64,000 nucleotides of DNA, taken from Acidilutibacter cellobiosedens. GTDB lineage: Bacteria > Bacillota > Clostridia > Tissierellales > Acidilutibacteraceae. Made by a program: the position numbers and the translations under genes. Of this stretch, positions 37,188 to 46,610 are shown piece after piece; position 1 is the first letter of the stretch, and each line of letters begins with the position of its first letter. The stretch covers positions 3,186,501-3,250,500 of the forward strand of contig NZ_CP035282.1 of the NCBI RefSeq assembly GCF_004103715.1, read 5' to 3'. The notes under the pieces were generated by a model, which saw only the letters and a program-made list of their open reading frames with translations, was not told the DNA's origin and searched no databases.

Positions 37188-37338
37188 ACTTAATATCACC
37201 TTTGTAATATAAATAATCAAAATTTATAATTTCTACTTCATAAGTTTTACTAAGCTTATTGTATAAATTTACTGAACCAATCTGAGGCAATATATTCTCC
37301 TTTGAAAAATAAATGCTATTTATTAGCAATATATCCAT
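37188..37338 (-). pseudogene. N-terminal stub of a B12-binding radical SAM protein, cut by IS21 element 2
   Basis: 50 residues, MDILLINSIYFSKENILPQ...YLYYKGDIK, look like the first beta-alpha-beta unit of a cobalamin-binding domain of B12-radical-SAM enzymes. ATG follows AGGGGTG and lies 10 nt after the PIG-L stop, so it was the next gene of that operon. The frame runs into element 2 at 37187; the SAM domain is gone. Confidence 0.6.
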
Positions 37339-37348
37339 CTAATCACCC

Positions 37349-38056
37349 CTAATAATATAACTCATAATCAAAAATATTATCACATACCATCAGACCATCA
37401 TATAGCAATTCTTCTGCATATTCACATCCTATTAAAGCTCCATTATAAGTATCTTTAGACGTTATTTTCTGAATCATATATTTATTTAAATATGTAACTT
37501 TTGATGCCATATTCATCTTAAATTGGCTCTTATATTGTTCTAACGCTAACAACTTCTTATCATAGATATCTGTAATATCAATATATAATTTATTACAATT
37601 ATTTGATATTATATCTTGACTGTAATAATAAATATATTTACATCTATATACTGGACCAACATCTAAATATACATTTAAACTCGATTTTTTAAATGCACTT
37701 TTTATTAATTTATATGTCTCCTTATGGTCTGGATGATTATCTAACATATATGGAGAGATAATTATACTTGGACGATATTTTCTTATAGTATAAATAACCT
37801 TTTTTAGTTGCTCTGTAGAATTAGAAGATATCTCACAATCATTTATATCCAAGCAAATTCTCTCATTAATACCTAATAAAGCATTAGCTCGGTCAATTTC
37901 TTTTTGTCGTACTGTATTATTGCCATTTGCAGAACATTCACCTATAGACAAATCCACAATAATAATACTGTATTTATCCGAATGCTTAATAATTGTTCCA
38001 CCAACACATAATTCAGCATCATCAGGGTGTGGAGAGAAAACTAATATATTTATCAT
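37349..38056 (-). CDS. PIG-L/LmbE family zinc deacetylase
   Basis: 235 residues. Zinc and catalytic motifs FSPHPDDAELCVGGTI near the N-terminus, and SPYMLDNHPDHKETYKLIKSA. The length fits BshB/LmbE-type N-acetylglucosaminyl or mycothiol-like deacetylases, but such enzymes also occur in antibiotic clusters. It follows two ABC exporter genes with a 12-nt gap and precedes the truncated B12-radical SAM gene, so a role in tailoring an exported metabolite is possible; this is inference. ATG with GGAAGGG upstream. Confidence 0.85.
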   Translation of the reverse strand: MINILVFSPHPDDAELCVGGTIIKHSDKYSIIIVDLSIGECSANGNNTVRQKEIDRANALLGINERICLDINDCEISSNSTEQLKKVIYTIRKYRPSIIISPYMLDNHPDHKETYKLIKSAFKKSSLNVYLDVGPVYRCKYIYYYSQDIISNNCNKLYIDITDIYDKKLLALEQYKSQFKMNMASKVTYLNKYMIQKITSKDTYNGALIGCEYAEELLYDGLMVCDNIFDYELYY

Positions 38057-38068
38057 TTTTATCCCTTC

Positions 38069-39868
38069 CTAAGAATTAAATTTAGTATTATACTTACCAT
38101 TAAATTGGGAATAAAATAATTCATAATATCTGCCCTTATCGATCATAAGAGATTCGTGAGTTCCCCTTTCAACAATTTCTCCGTTATACAGTACTATAAT
38201 TTTTGAATAGCTGTTCGGAATAATTCTATGAGTTGAAATAATGACTGTGCGTATTTTTTTCAGTTTTTCTATCGTCAGATAAAATTGTTTTTCTCCTTCG
38301 TAATCCAAAGAACTTGTAGGCTCGTCAAAAATAATAATATCGGAATTGCTTACTAAAGCCCGGGCTATTACGATACGCTGTCTTTGCCCGAAAGATAAAT
38401 TGCTCCCAAGTTCCCCGACTGGGGTATCATATTGTTTTGGAAATTTCATTATAAAATCATGAGCGTTAGCAAGTTTTGCGGCTTTTTCAACTTCTTCGAA
38501 AGAAGGTTTTTTCCTCCTCCCCAGTGCCCCCAAAGCAATATTTTCTCCTATTGTTCTGTCAAATAGGGGAGTTTCTTGCTGAACATATGAAATATTACTT
38601 CTCCAGGAAAAAAGACTTGTATCATAAAAATTTTGTCCTTTCATAAAAATATTTCCCGATTGAGGCACCAATACCCCGAGGATTATTTTTATAAGGGTGG
38701 TCTTCCCTGAACCCGAATCTCCTACAATTGTAAGCAAATCATTTCTCATTATTTTTAGATTAATATCCTTTAGTATAAACTGACTTCTTGAAAATTTATA
38801 GTTAACATCTTTCAATTCAACCATAACATTATTAGTATAATCAATATTATCCTCTGTAATACCTTCTCTTTCTGCCCTATCGTCTTCTTGCTCCAAATCG
38901 ATGACTTCAAAAATTCTTTCTGCCGATACGCTTACGGAGACTAAATAATTCCAAAATTCGCCAATCATTTTCAGCATATTGCTGACAAGGCTTTGTATTG
39001 GAATTGCAATCATCACATCGGGAAAATAAACATATTTTTTTTGAGATAAATAAAGTCCTATCAAAATATATCCCACTATGGAAATCATCTCAAATAAACT
39101 GCTGAAGAAAATGGCCAATTGATTTTTTGTTTCTGCTTTTAAACCTATTTTTGCCGCTGAAATACATTGTGAATTCAGATCCGAAATCATTTTTTCTTCC
39201 GAACCGTAAGTTTTTATTGTTGCTATGCCTTTAATTATATCCGTAAATTTCTGGGTTGTATTTGAATGTACTTTCATTGCATCGGTTTGCAGGTTTTGTA
39301 TACTGCCTGAAAAAAATGATGAAACAGCGGCGGAGCACAGGCCAATGATCAGTGAAAATATTACCAGTCTGAAATCAATTAAAAAAATTGTAATCAAACC
39401 CAATACACCTGTTATTAAGGGTTCAATAATTTTAAGCCCAAGACCCTGAAAATAAAAATCCCCCAGTATATCACCGCAATCCTTAATTATTCTTGATAAT
39501 AAATCCCCTGTAGATATGTTATTTAATTTATTTTCATCTTTACCGATCCATTTCTGTATTATTTTTTCTTGTAATTTGCTGACAAGGCTTATGCTTCCCC
39601 AGGCGTTTAATCTATATCCGAATATATTTGGAATTCTTAATAAAATCAAGGCAATAATAATTTGTATGATAAATTTCCAAGTGGAAATTCCTCTATAAAC
39701 ATTGTCAGTTACGGTACGCATAAGTATTCCGTTTAACAAAACCGTAACATACCATGGTATTGCCGTAATAACAGCTCCCAAGACGGATATTCCAAAGGTC
39801 TTTGAATCAAAAGTACATAATCTTTTTATTAATTTATATACTCTTTTCTTAGAATATTTTTCAGTCAA
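38069..39868 (-). CDS. ABC exporter (type IV half-transporter) 2
   Basis: 599 residues. N-terminal six-helix domain and C-terminal ATPase with Walker A GDSGSGKTT, signature LSFGQRQRIVIARAL and Walker B IIIFDEPTSSLD. Start TTG at 39868 follows GGAGGAATAGAT and lies 2 nt after the preceding exporter stop, indicating coupling and probably a heterodimer with that protein. No peptidase C39 domain is present, so leader cleavage, if any, occurs elsewhere. Substrate unknown. Confidence 0.9.
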   Translation of the reverse strand: MTEKYSKKRVYKLIKRLCTFDSKTFGISVLGAVITAIPWYVTVLLNGILMRTVTDNVYRGISTWKFIIQIIIALILLRIPNIFGYRLNAWGSISLVSKLQEKIIQKWIGKDENKLNNISTGDLLSRIIKDCGDILGDFYFQGLGLKIIEPLITGVLGLITIFLIDFRLVIFSLIIGLCSAAVSSFFSGSIQNLQTDAMKVHSNTTQKFTDIIKGIATIKTYGSEEKMISDLNSQCISAAKIGLKAETKNQLAIFFSSLFEMISIVGYILIGLYLSQKKYVYFPDVMIAIPIQSLVSNMLKMIGEFWNYLVSVSVSAERIFEVIDLEQEDDRAEREGITEDNIDYTNNVMVELKDVNYKFSRSQFILKDINLKIMRNDLLTIVGDSGSGKTTLIKIILGVLVPQSGNIFMKGQNFYDTSLFSWRSNISYVQQETPLFDRTIGENIALGALGRRKKPSFEEVEKAAKLANAHDFIMKFPKQYDTPVGELGSNLSFGQRQRIVIARALVSNSDIIIFDEPTSSLDYEGEKQFYLTIEKLKKIRTVIISTHRIIPNSYSKIIVLYNGEIVERGTHESLMIDKGRYYELFYSQFNGKYNTKFNS

Positions 39869-39870
39869 AT

Positions 39871-41631
39871 CTATTCCTCCAAATATTGATCGTAATACAA
39901 CTTTTTATATATTTTATTCTCCTTAAGAAGTTCCTCGTGATTTCCCTGCCCTACAATTCTGCCTTCATACAGAACCAATATCCTGTCAACACCTGTAATC
40001 GAAGATAATCTGTGGGATATAACAACTATTGTCGAAAAGATATCTTTCTTTAATAAATTGCTGATAAATTCCTTTTCGATTTTGGAATCCATCATGCTGG
40101 TAGATTCATCAAGGAGCATCAATTTAGGTTTTCTTAATAAGGCCCTTGCCAGCAATATTCGTTGACGCTGGCCTCCCGATATATTTGAGCCGTTTTCATC
40201 TAAAATGGTATTTAACCCATGGGGAAGCTTTTCAATCATTCCTTGTAAACCGGCTTTATTTACGGCTTCGGATATTTCATCGGAAGATGCTTCGGGTTTT
40301 GACAAAACAATATTTTTTAGGATGCTTCCTGGAAAAATATAAGAATCCTGACCGACATAACTTATAAGAGTTCTTAACTGGGAAACATCACAATGTTTAA
40401 TGTCAACACCGCAGATCTTTATACTTCCTTCGTAGGAATTATATAACCCTTCCGACAGTTTGAATATTGTGCTTTTGCCTGATCCGCTTGTACCTACAAT
40501 CGCAACTTTTTCTCCTTCTTTTATTTCAATGGTAATATCCTTTAAAACAAATTGATTGTTTTCATTCCCATTCTCAGGGTATTTAAAAGAAACGCTTTCA
40601 AAAGAAAGAACCGGTAATTTCGAACTAAAATCAATAAACCTGCTTCCGCTCTTCTCCTTTTGCACATCCCACAAAGGAAACAACCTTTTGCCGTAAGCTA
40701 TCAGTCCGGGCAAATTAGCGAATACGGAATTTAAGCCCCGCAGTTCTTCCGAACCGAGGATTGAAAGGGAAAACACAGTGATGAATTTATCTACGGCAAT
40801 ATAATTATTAATTACAAGGGAAGATCCCACACCTGCTACCAATAAAGAAGGCAACTGAACGGCAACAGTTGAAGGGCTGAAAAATATGGGCAAAGACACC
40901 ATTGCCTTTGTAAATCTTTCTATGCAAACTTCAAAGATATCTTTCATCCATTTCAAAACGACATTATTCAGCTGATACGATTTTATGGCAACAACATTGC
41001 CGACAATATCATTGATTTGTGCATCCCTCCTGCCATAAGATTCTCTGTATAGGGACAGGGGCTCTTCACTATGTTTATGAGCATTTATCTGGAAAAATAA
41101 AATTGCAGGGATTGATACGAGAAAAACCAATGCTATTCTAAGATTGGTAAATAACATTACAATTACGACTCCGGAAATAACGACAATCCTCCTCATTATA
41201 TCCGGTAAAAATACCGATATAACCTGTGCCGCCCTCTCGGTATCGCTGCTGAATTTTCCGATGAGTTCACCTGTTTTCTGGCGATGAATCCGGCAGTAAT
41301 CACCATATATATAATTTTGTGCTATAAGCAATTTATAATTTACAACAGATTGTTCTTTTATGTACGAAGAGAGGATTTTATTTAATAAATTTATAAGGGC
41401 ACTTACAGACATACCTACAGCAATATAAACGATACCTTTGAATAATAGATTTTTATGAAAATCCACAGCATTGTCAATCACTATACCTAACCCATAAGAA
41501 TAGATATAACCTGAGAAAAATAATATAATATACAAAAATATTAACATTATCATCCATTTTAACATCTTCGAAGCTTTAACCAACCTCTTTATGGATTTTA
41601 CCGCTTCAAGAAAAACACCTTTATTACTCAT
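39871..41631 (-). CDS. ABC exporter (type IV half-transporter) 1
   Basis: About 586 residues. Six-helix domain, then Walker A GTSGSGKST, signature ISGGQRQRILLARAL and Walker B LMLLDESTSMMD. Two adjacent ATG codons; the second is better spaced from AGGAG. First gene of a four-gene minus-strand unit (exporter, exporter, PIG-L, B12-radical SAM stub) with its own good promoter at 41709-41737. Confidence 0.9.
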   Translation of the reverse strand: MSNKGVFLEAVKSIKRLVKASKMLKWMIMLIFLYIILFFSGYIYSYGLGIVIDNAVDFHKNLLFKGIVYIAVGMSVSALINLLNKILSSYIKEQSVVNYKLLIAQNYIYGDYCRIHRQKTGELIGKFSSDTERAAQVISVFLPDIMRRIVVISGVVIVMLFTNLRIALVFLVSIPAILFFQINAHKHSEEPLSLYRESYGRRDAQINDIVGNVVAIKSYQLNNVVLKWMKDIFEVCIERFTKAMVSLPIFFSPSTVAVQLPSLLVAGVGSSLVINNYIAVDKFITVFSLSILGSEELRGLNSVFANLPGLIAYGKRLFPLWDVQKEKSGSRFIDFSSKLPVLSFESVSFKYPENGNENNQFVLKDITIEIKEGEKVAIVGTSGSGKSTIFKLSEGLYNSYEGSIKICGVDIKHCDVSQLRTLISYVGQDSYIFPGSILKNIVLSKPEASSDEISEAVNKAGLQGMIEKLPHGLNTILDENGSNISGGQRQRILLARALLRKPKLMLLDESTSMMDSKIEKEFISNLLKKDIFSTIVVISHRLSSITGVDRILVLYEGRIVGQGNHEELLKENKIYKKLYYDQYLEE

Positions 41632-41708
41632 CATAAACTCCTATTCATGTTTTCAAAAATTTCATCCGGTCTTGTCCAAAACAAAAAAATAAATTCATTG
41701 ACATACTC

Positions 41709-41737
41709 ATTATAATATAAATATAATAACTAATCAA
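41709..41737 (-). promoter_or_regulatory. Sigma-A promoter for the exporter/PIG-L operon
   Basis: Read leftward: TTGATT (41732-41737), 17-nt spacer, TATAAT (41709-41714), 78 nt before the first exporter start. Confidence 0.6.
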
Positions 41738-41820
41738 CATAAAATTTACGTTTTTGTTATTAATTTGTGATAATACCACTTTATAATTATCCTATGGAAA
41801 TGTCATATTTTTTAGTTATT

Positions 41821-42591
41821 TCAATTTAATTTGCTTAGCTCCTCTTCAATCTCTTTTTTGTCCAATCTTTCAAATAAAATATCAAATTTAGCTATTGTAG
41901 CCCCTATTTTTAAATTAATATACTTCCAAGTTTCTGTATCACAATTCAACCAACCTTTAACTTTAGCCGATGAGAACGGTAAAAATGGCTGTAGTAAATT
42001 AGCAATATTTATTATAGCTGCTAAACAGTTATAAATAGTATTCGTACACCCAGCCCTATCTGTATTTATAGTAATCCAAGGACTCTTCTCATCAAAATAT
42101 TTATTTATGCTCTTTATAAAATCAAAAATTTCATCTATTGCTGTCTTCAGATTGCCGTTTTCGATAAGATTACCAATCTCATAGTATAAGAGTTCAATTC
42201 TTGATTTTATATGGCAATCTATCTTACCATCCGGTATTTTATTTTCAAAATATTTTTTCACGAATACCAAGGTCCTGTTTACCAAATTTCCATACACACC
42301 TAATAATTCACCATTATTTCTATCGATAAATTCTCTCCACGAAAAGTCCGCATCCCTTTTTTGAGGACTATTTGCTATAAAAAAATATCTTAATGAGTCG
42401 GCATTATATTTTTCAATTATATCCAGAACCCACACCGCCCAGTTATTACTCGTTGATATTTTTCTTCCCTCTAAGGTAATATACTCACTGGAAATTATCC
42501 TACCAGGAAATTTGTTGATTCCGAGACCACTCAACAATGCAGGTAAGATTATAGTGTGAAAAGGAATATTATCTTTTCCGTGTATAAATAG
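41821..42591 (-). pseudogene. Methionyl-tRNA synthetase C-terminal part, 5' deleted, fused to a T-box leader
   Basis: The open frame of ~256 codons starts, without a start codon or binding site, at LFIHGKDNIPFHTIILPAL and runs through the KISTS signature region (EGRKISTSNNWAVW), YNADSLRYFFIANSPQKRDADFSWREF and the anticodon-binding helical domain to the stop. The HIGH-containing catalytic half is absent. Immediately upstream lies the terminator of a T-box leader, so a deletion joined leader to gene interior. The remaining frame has no stop codons, pointing to a recent event. Confidence 0.85.
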
Positions 42592-42597
42592 TTATAT

Positions 42598-42845
42598 AAA
42601 AAAACTCCCGAACCTAAGAAAAAATTCTTAGGAACGAGAGTTGAATTTCGCGTTACCATCCTAATTTGCCTGTACCTCACGATATAAGCCTCTTCAAGTA
42701 CGTTATATAACAATGATTATACTCTATCGCTATAACGGGCAAACCCGGTGCAGCCTAAATCTAATGATCCCGGTGCACAACTCCAAGGCTATTTTCACTT
42801 CAATACCCTTTGTTTCTTCTCACCATAGGAAATTCTCTGTAAAAG
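42598..42845 (-). promoter_or_regulatory. T-box leader (tRNA-sensing riboswitch) with terminator
   Basis: On the minus strand the T-box sequence AGGATGGTAACGCG (42649-42662) precedes a terminator. The terminator stem arms are 42604-42618 and 42626-42642, and 7 T residues follow. Upstream, the stretch AGAGAATTTCC...GGTGAGAAG resembles the start of stem I. A methionine specifier is expected from the downstream gene, but I could not place the specifier codon with certainty. Confidence 0.85.
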
Positions 42846-43133
42846 TATTATTAAAGCTACTTTTCTTTGTATTTAAATTATTAGATATATTACAGTACAT
42901 GCCCTCTATTTTATTCCATATATTTTTAATTTCCTTCACAATTTAAAAAACCTGCCATAGATGATTATTGATGAAATTGTTCCTAATGATGTAACTTTAG
43001 GCTGACAAAAGCGCCCTGCCGACTGAAAATTTTTGGTAAGCAGGACGGCTTGCGCCGTGAAGATTATTTCGCATTATCTTTGATTTGGTAAAACGCTATG
43101 ATTACAAGCAAATTGATAATAATCTTGATGAAT
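42846..43133. other. Intergenic region without a recognised gene
   Basis: It contains a GC-richer hairpin-prone segment at about 43010-43065 (GCGCCCTGCC...GGACGGCTTGCGCC) of unknown meaning. No coding frame is supported. Confidence 0.35.
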
Positions 43134-43957
43134 TTATCTAAACGTCTCCCTTTTATAAAATTTATTTTTACAAAATATAACAAGAACAGCAATGAATGAA
43201 ACAGTTTGCGATATGGTTATTCTCACAATTTGCAGCTCATCTACATCTGTTATAGTGGAAATATGCAGTATATTGATAATTGTGTTGTTTAAAAAGTGAT
43301 CTGCCATTGGCAGCCACAAAGAACCTGATATTTTTGTAAGCAGACAAAATTTGACTCCGGTAATGCCTGTTGTTACAACAAGCATAAGCATCATCATAAG
43401 CGTACCGCCAAAGCTTCTTTCTGCGTTCAAAAAGCTCCGCAGGGGTGCGGCAATATGCCAAAACCCGAACAATACGGATGAAAGGATTACCGCAATTAAA
43501 AATGAATATTTCTTTTCCGCAAGTTTTAAAAACAGTCCTCTAAAAACACCTTCCTCCATAACAACATTTATAATGTTGCCGATGACACAAATGGCAAAGA
43601 ATAAGAGTCCTGTCTGATTACCTAAATTGCCATTGACAGAATAACTTGTCACATAAAGCTGCAACGATGGTGAGTTTCCTAACATAGAATGGATGGAATA
43701 CTCGATCCCATAAGCCAACATATATGCACATACTCCAAGCAGCAATCCATATAGCACATTTTTAAGAGCTTTTTGGGGTTGAAAGCCGATTTCACTTGTG
43801 CGAATATGCAGATACTTTAACGCTATAAAAAGAATTCCAATTCCCATAAGCTTGTGTATAAAAGCTTCACCAAAAATACTTTAGTCAGTTCTGATAAACA
43901 TATAAGATAAATCAACAGTATAATTCCAAACGTTGCTTGGGTGCGTTTTTTTCCCAT
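43134..43957 (-). pseudogene. CPBP intramembrane metalloprotease, single-base frameshift
   Basis: ATG at 43957 follows AGGAGG and encodes MGKKRTQATFGIILLIYL..LTKVF. The frame then shifts at a short T-run (A-run 43872-43876 on plus) into the second frame, AFIHKLMGIGILFIAL..., which continues as a full CPBP domain with MEEGVFRG (EExxxR), FGFWHIA and DHFLNN. One missing T would restore a single ~274-residue protein. Members are Abi/CAAX-like proteases, some for bacteriocin self-immunity. Either a real lesion or a sequencing error. Confidence 0.8.
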
Positions 43958-44365
43958 TAACTCAACCTCCTGAACTTATTGAATTTACTTGGATTATATA
44001 AATTTCACCCATTTCCCACAAAGTTCACATTTGCAAGAGATTACTTTCCATATCCAGCATAACACAGTTCAGCCAATTTTTCTACGCTTTTCTAGACAGT
44101 ATAGGCGGCTCATATTACGCTATGACTGGCAAAAATTAAAAATTAGCCTATCGCTGCCCAGCGAGCATGGTGCAGTACACAAGAAGAAAGGGACAAATCA
44201 AACTATTATGAATAATATGCCAGCCATGTTATATATTTTTTAGTTGAATTGTATATTCTGGCATATTATGAATGGCATGACTGAACTGTAACTTCCATCG
44301 TTCTGACATTCCTGTCCCAGCTTGATAAACTGCACTGAATCTGATACCATAAATTTACAGCTATA
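43958..44365. other. Intergenic region with no supported gene
   Basis: Short frames on both strands lack ribosome binding sites. The sequence around 44030-44160 looks like degenerate coding DNA broken by stops, but no family could be assigned. Confidence 0.3.
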
Positions 44366-44457
44366 TTATAATCCATTAATCGTGAAATCCAATTCATCCT
44401 CTGGTATTCCAATGGAATGCCCATATTCCAAGACCTTATCCCAAGTATTTTTATTTT
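44366..44457 (-). pseudogene. C-terminal fragment of a small conserved protein (partner of 54175-54462)
   Basis: In one frame it reads KNTWDKVLEYGHSIGIPEDE then LDFTINGL and stops, preceded immediately by TAA. The first codons match the last codons of the truncated gene at 54175-54462 (KNTWNKV). The two pieces together make a plausible ~118-residue protein. The shared DNA is 44433-44457 against 54179-54203, one internal mismatch. Confidence 0.65.
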
Positions 44458-44675
44458 ACACAGATCATATTTAAATCAATAATTCAATCAAAAATATGTT
44501 CTATCAATATAATTTTTTTTCAAATTTTGTACATAATAAAATATTATGATGGAAAATCAAGACCTATTAAATCAGGGAATTAACCGGATAATTTTAATAG
44601 CGTCAGTTCCTGTTTGACCATACCGACAATACTTTTTCATATCATAATAATATAAAATAAATTAGGAGGAATAAT

Positions 44676-45572
44676 ATGCTCTATTATCCGCATATAGGAT
44701 ACAAAGAAAAACGTACCACAGAACCGACTACGTTTCCGCCTCAGCATCAGACTATGCAGCCCGGATTTGAATATGTCATGTCTCCAAATCCGATTTTTGA
44801 TAATCCCAATTATGTCGGAACCGAAAAATTACGCAATAAAGTTGCTCTTATTTCCGGAGGCGACAGCGGTATCGGCAAAGCTGCAGCAATTGCCTTTGCC
44901 AAAGAAGGAGCCGACATTTCCATAGTCTACTATAATGAACATGAAGATTCCAAGGAAACAGAAAAATACATCAATAATTTAGGAAGAAAATGTATTCTGA
45001 TCTCTGGTGATTTAAGAGAAGAGGCATTTTGCAAAAAAGCAGTTGATGATACTATCGATGCTTTTAAGCACCTTGATATATTAGTAAACAATGCCGGAGT
45101 ACAGTTCCCGCAAAACAGTCTGAAGGATATAACTGCGGAACAGTTTGAACATACTTTCCGTGTTAATATTTTTTCATTCTTTTATATTACAAAAGCGGCT
45201 CTTCCTTATTTAAAAAGCGGAAGTGCTATTATAAATACAACATCAATTACTGCCTACGCAGGCGATGAATTACTGATCGACTATTCTGCCACCAAGGGAG
45301 CCATCGTAAGTTTCACACGATCATTGGCAAAATCCCTCGTAGCACAGGGAATACGTGTAAACGGTGTGGCACCGGGCCCTATTTGGACTCCTCTTCAGCC
45401 TGCAAGTTTTCCTAAAGAATATATAACAACATTCGGCACGGATACTCTTATGAAAAGAGCCGGTCAACCTGTGGAACTGGCGCCAACTTACGTTTATCTG
45501 GCATCCGATGATTCTACTTATGTTACCGGGCAAATTCTTCATGTAGACGGAGGAGCTTCTATGAGTTCTTAA
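44676..45572 (+). CDS. Short-chain dehydrogenase/reductase (GSP39/YhdF-like)
   Basis: 298 residues. An N-terminal extension rich in Pro/Gln (TTFPPQHQTMQPGFEYVM), then the SDR core: ISGGDSGIGKAAAIAFAKEGA (NAD(P) loop), DILVNNAGVQ, catalytic Ser in INTTSITAY and Tyr/Lys in DYSATKGAI, and APGPIWTPLQPA. This extended form is typical of stress-induced glucose/ribitol dehydrogenase-like proteins. ATG follows AGGAGG. Monocistronic. Confidence 0.9.
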   Translation: MLYYPHIGYKEKRTTEPTTFPPQHQTMQPGFEYVMSPNPIFDNPNYVGTEKLRNKVALISGGDSGIGKAAAIAFAKEGADISIVYYNEHEDSKETEKYINNLGRKCILISGDLREEAFCKKAVDDTIDAFKHLDILVNNAGVQFPQNSLKDITAEQFEHTFRVNIFSFFYITKAALPYLKSGSAIINTTSITAYAGDELLIDYSATKGAIVSFTRSLAKSLVAQGIRVNGVAPGPIWTPLQPASFPKEYITTFGTDTLMKRAGQPVELAPTYVYLASDDSTYVTGQILHVDGGASMSS

Positions 45573-45631
45573 CAAAAAAATAATAGGCAAAATATACAAA
45601 TTCTCCTTCTTAGCAGATATTTATTTTAATT

Positions 45632-45663
45632 ATTTCGGGCAGAACAGAATATCTACCCGAAAT
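45632..45663 (+). terminator. Hairpin after the SDR gene
   Basis: ATTTCGGG (45632-45639) pairs with CCCGAAAT (45656-45663) around a 16-nt loop; the following sequence is T-rich but interrupted. Confidence 0.45.
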
Positions 45664-45813
45664 GATTTATTGATATTTATTTTAGTATATTATTTAATTT
45701 TTTATAGAATATCCATGTGACTTTATATTTTGTCAATATAACATACCATTTGATAAAATTATACTGTTATCTTTCATCTCATATAACTTTGGAATTTTAC
45801 AATATCAGAAATT

Positions 45814-46599
45814 TCAGGAATTAAACCTGGATAAAAATGTCTGCAGCCTTGGGGTTTTAGGATTATCAAACAATTCATCCGGAGATCCTTGTTCAACTAT
45901 TACTCCTTCATCAAAGAATACTATTCTGTCGGCTATTTCTCGTGCAAAATCCATTTCATGGGTTATTAAAAGCATAGTCATATCGGTGTCGTTGCCTTCG
46001 ACAGCTATTTCTTTTATAACATCCAGCACTTCACCAACTAATTCGGGATCAAGAGCCGATGTAGGTTCGTCAAACAGCATTATTTTAGGTTTCATTACCA
46101 AAGCTCGTGCAATGGCAACTCTTTGCTTTTGACCTCCCGACAGTTGAACAGGATAAATATTTAATTTGTCTATTAAGCCGACTTTTTTTATCATAAGTTC
46201 GGCTTGTTTCTTAGCTTCTTTTTTAGACATTCCCAAAACCGTTATAGGGGCTTCCATTACGTTATTCAATACAGTCATATGGGGAAAAAGATAAAAATGT
46301 TGAAAAACCATACCAATATCCTTTCTCATTTCGTGAAGATGCTTTTCCTTTGCTCTGACTAATTTGCCGTTTATTTTTTCATGCCACAAAAGTTTGCCTT
46401 CAACTTCAATCGTACCGGATGACGGTTCTTCCAATGTCATTAAAAGTCTGGCTAAAGTCGTTTTCCCCGACCCGCTTGGCCCGATCAGAGCAACCTTTTC
46501 TCCCGGATAAATTTCAAAATCTATCCCTTTCAAAACTTTCAGATCACCATAAGCTTTAGTGATTTTATTATAACGAATTATAGGTTTTATTGTAATCAC
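45814..46599 (-). CDS. ehuA: Ectoine/polar amino acid ABC transporter ATPase (EhuA-like)
   Basis: 261 residues. Walker A GPSGSGKTT, signature LSGGQKQRVAIARAL, Walker B KIMLFDEPTSALDPE, and the H-loop ITHEMDFARE, as in GlnQ/EhuA ATPases. Last gene of the ehuBCDA-type operon. The start is odd: the first GTG (46599) overlaps the AAGGAG site, and no ATG/GTG/TTG lies at normal distance. Initiation at the overlapping GTG or at a rare ATT/ATA codon is possible. Confidence 0.85.
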   Translation of the reverse strand: MITIKPIIRYNKITKAYGDLKVLKGIDFEIYPGEKVALIGPSGSGKTTLARLLMTLEEPSSGTIEVEGKLLWHEKINGKLVRAKEKHLHEMRKDIGMVFQHFYLFPHMTVLNNVMEAPITVLGMSKKEAKKQAELMIKKVGLIDKLNIYPVQLSGGQKQRVAIARALVMKPKIMLFDEPTSALDPELVGEVLDVIKEIAVEGNDTDMTMLLITHEMDFAREIADRIVFFDEGVIVEQGSPDELFDNPKTPRLQTFLSRFNS

Positions 46600-46610
46600 T
46601 CCTTTCTTTA

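Noticed and set aside
34677-37195. Target-site duplication for the second IS21 element
   Set aside because: CCAAAAG and ACTTAAT on the two sides do not match in any 4-8 bp register.
43989-44243. 84-codon plus-strand frame
   Set aside because: Composition unlike coding DNA here, no start signal; the region seems degenerate on both strands.
44233-44350. 36-codon minus-strand frame downstream of the C-terminal fragment
   Set aside because: ATG lacks a ribosome binding site and no homology is recognised.
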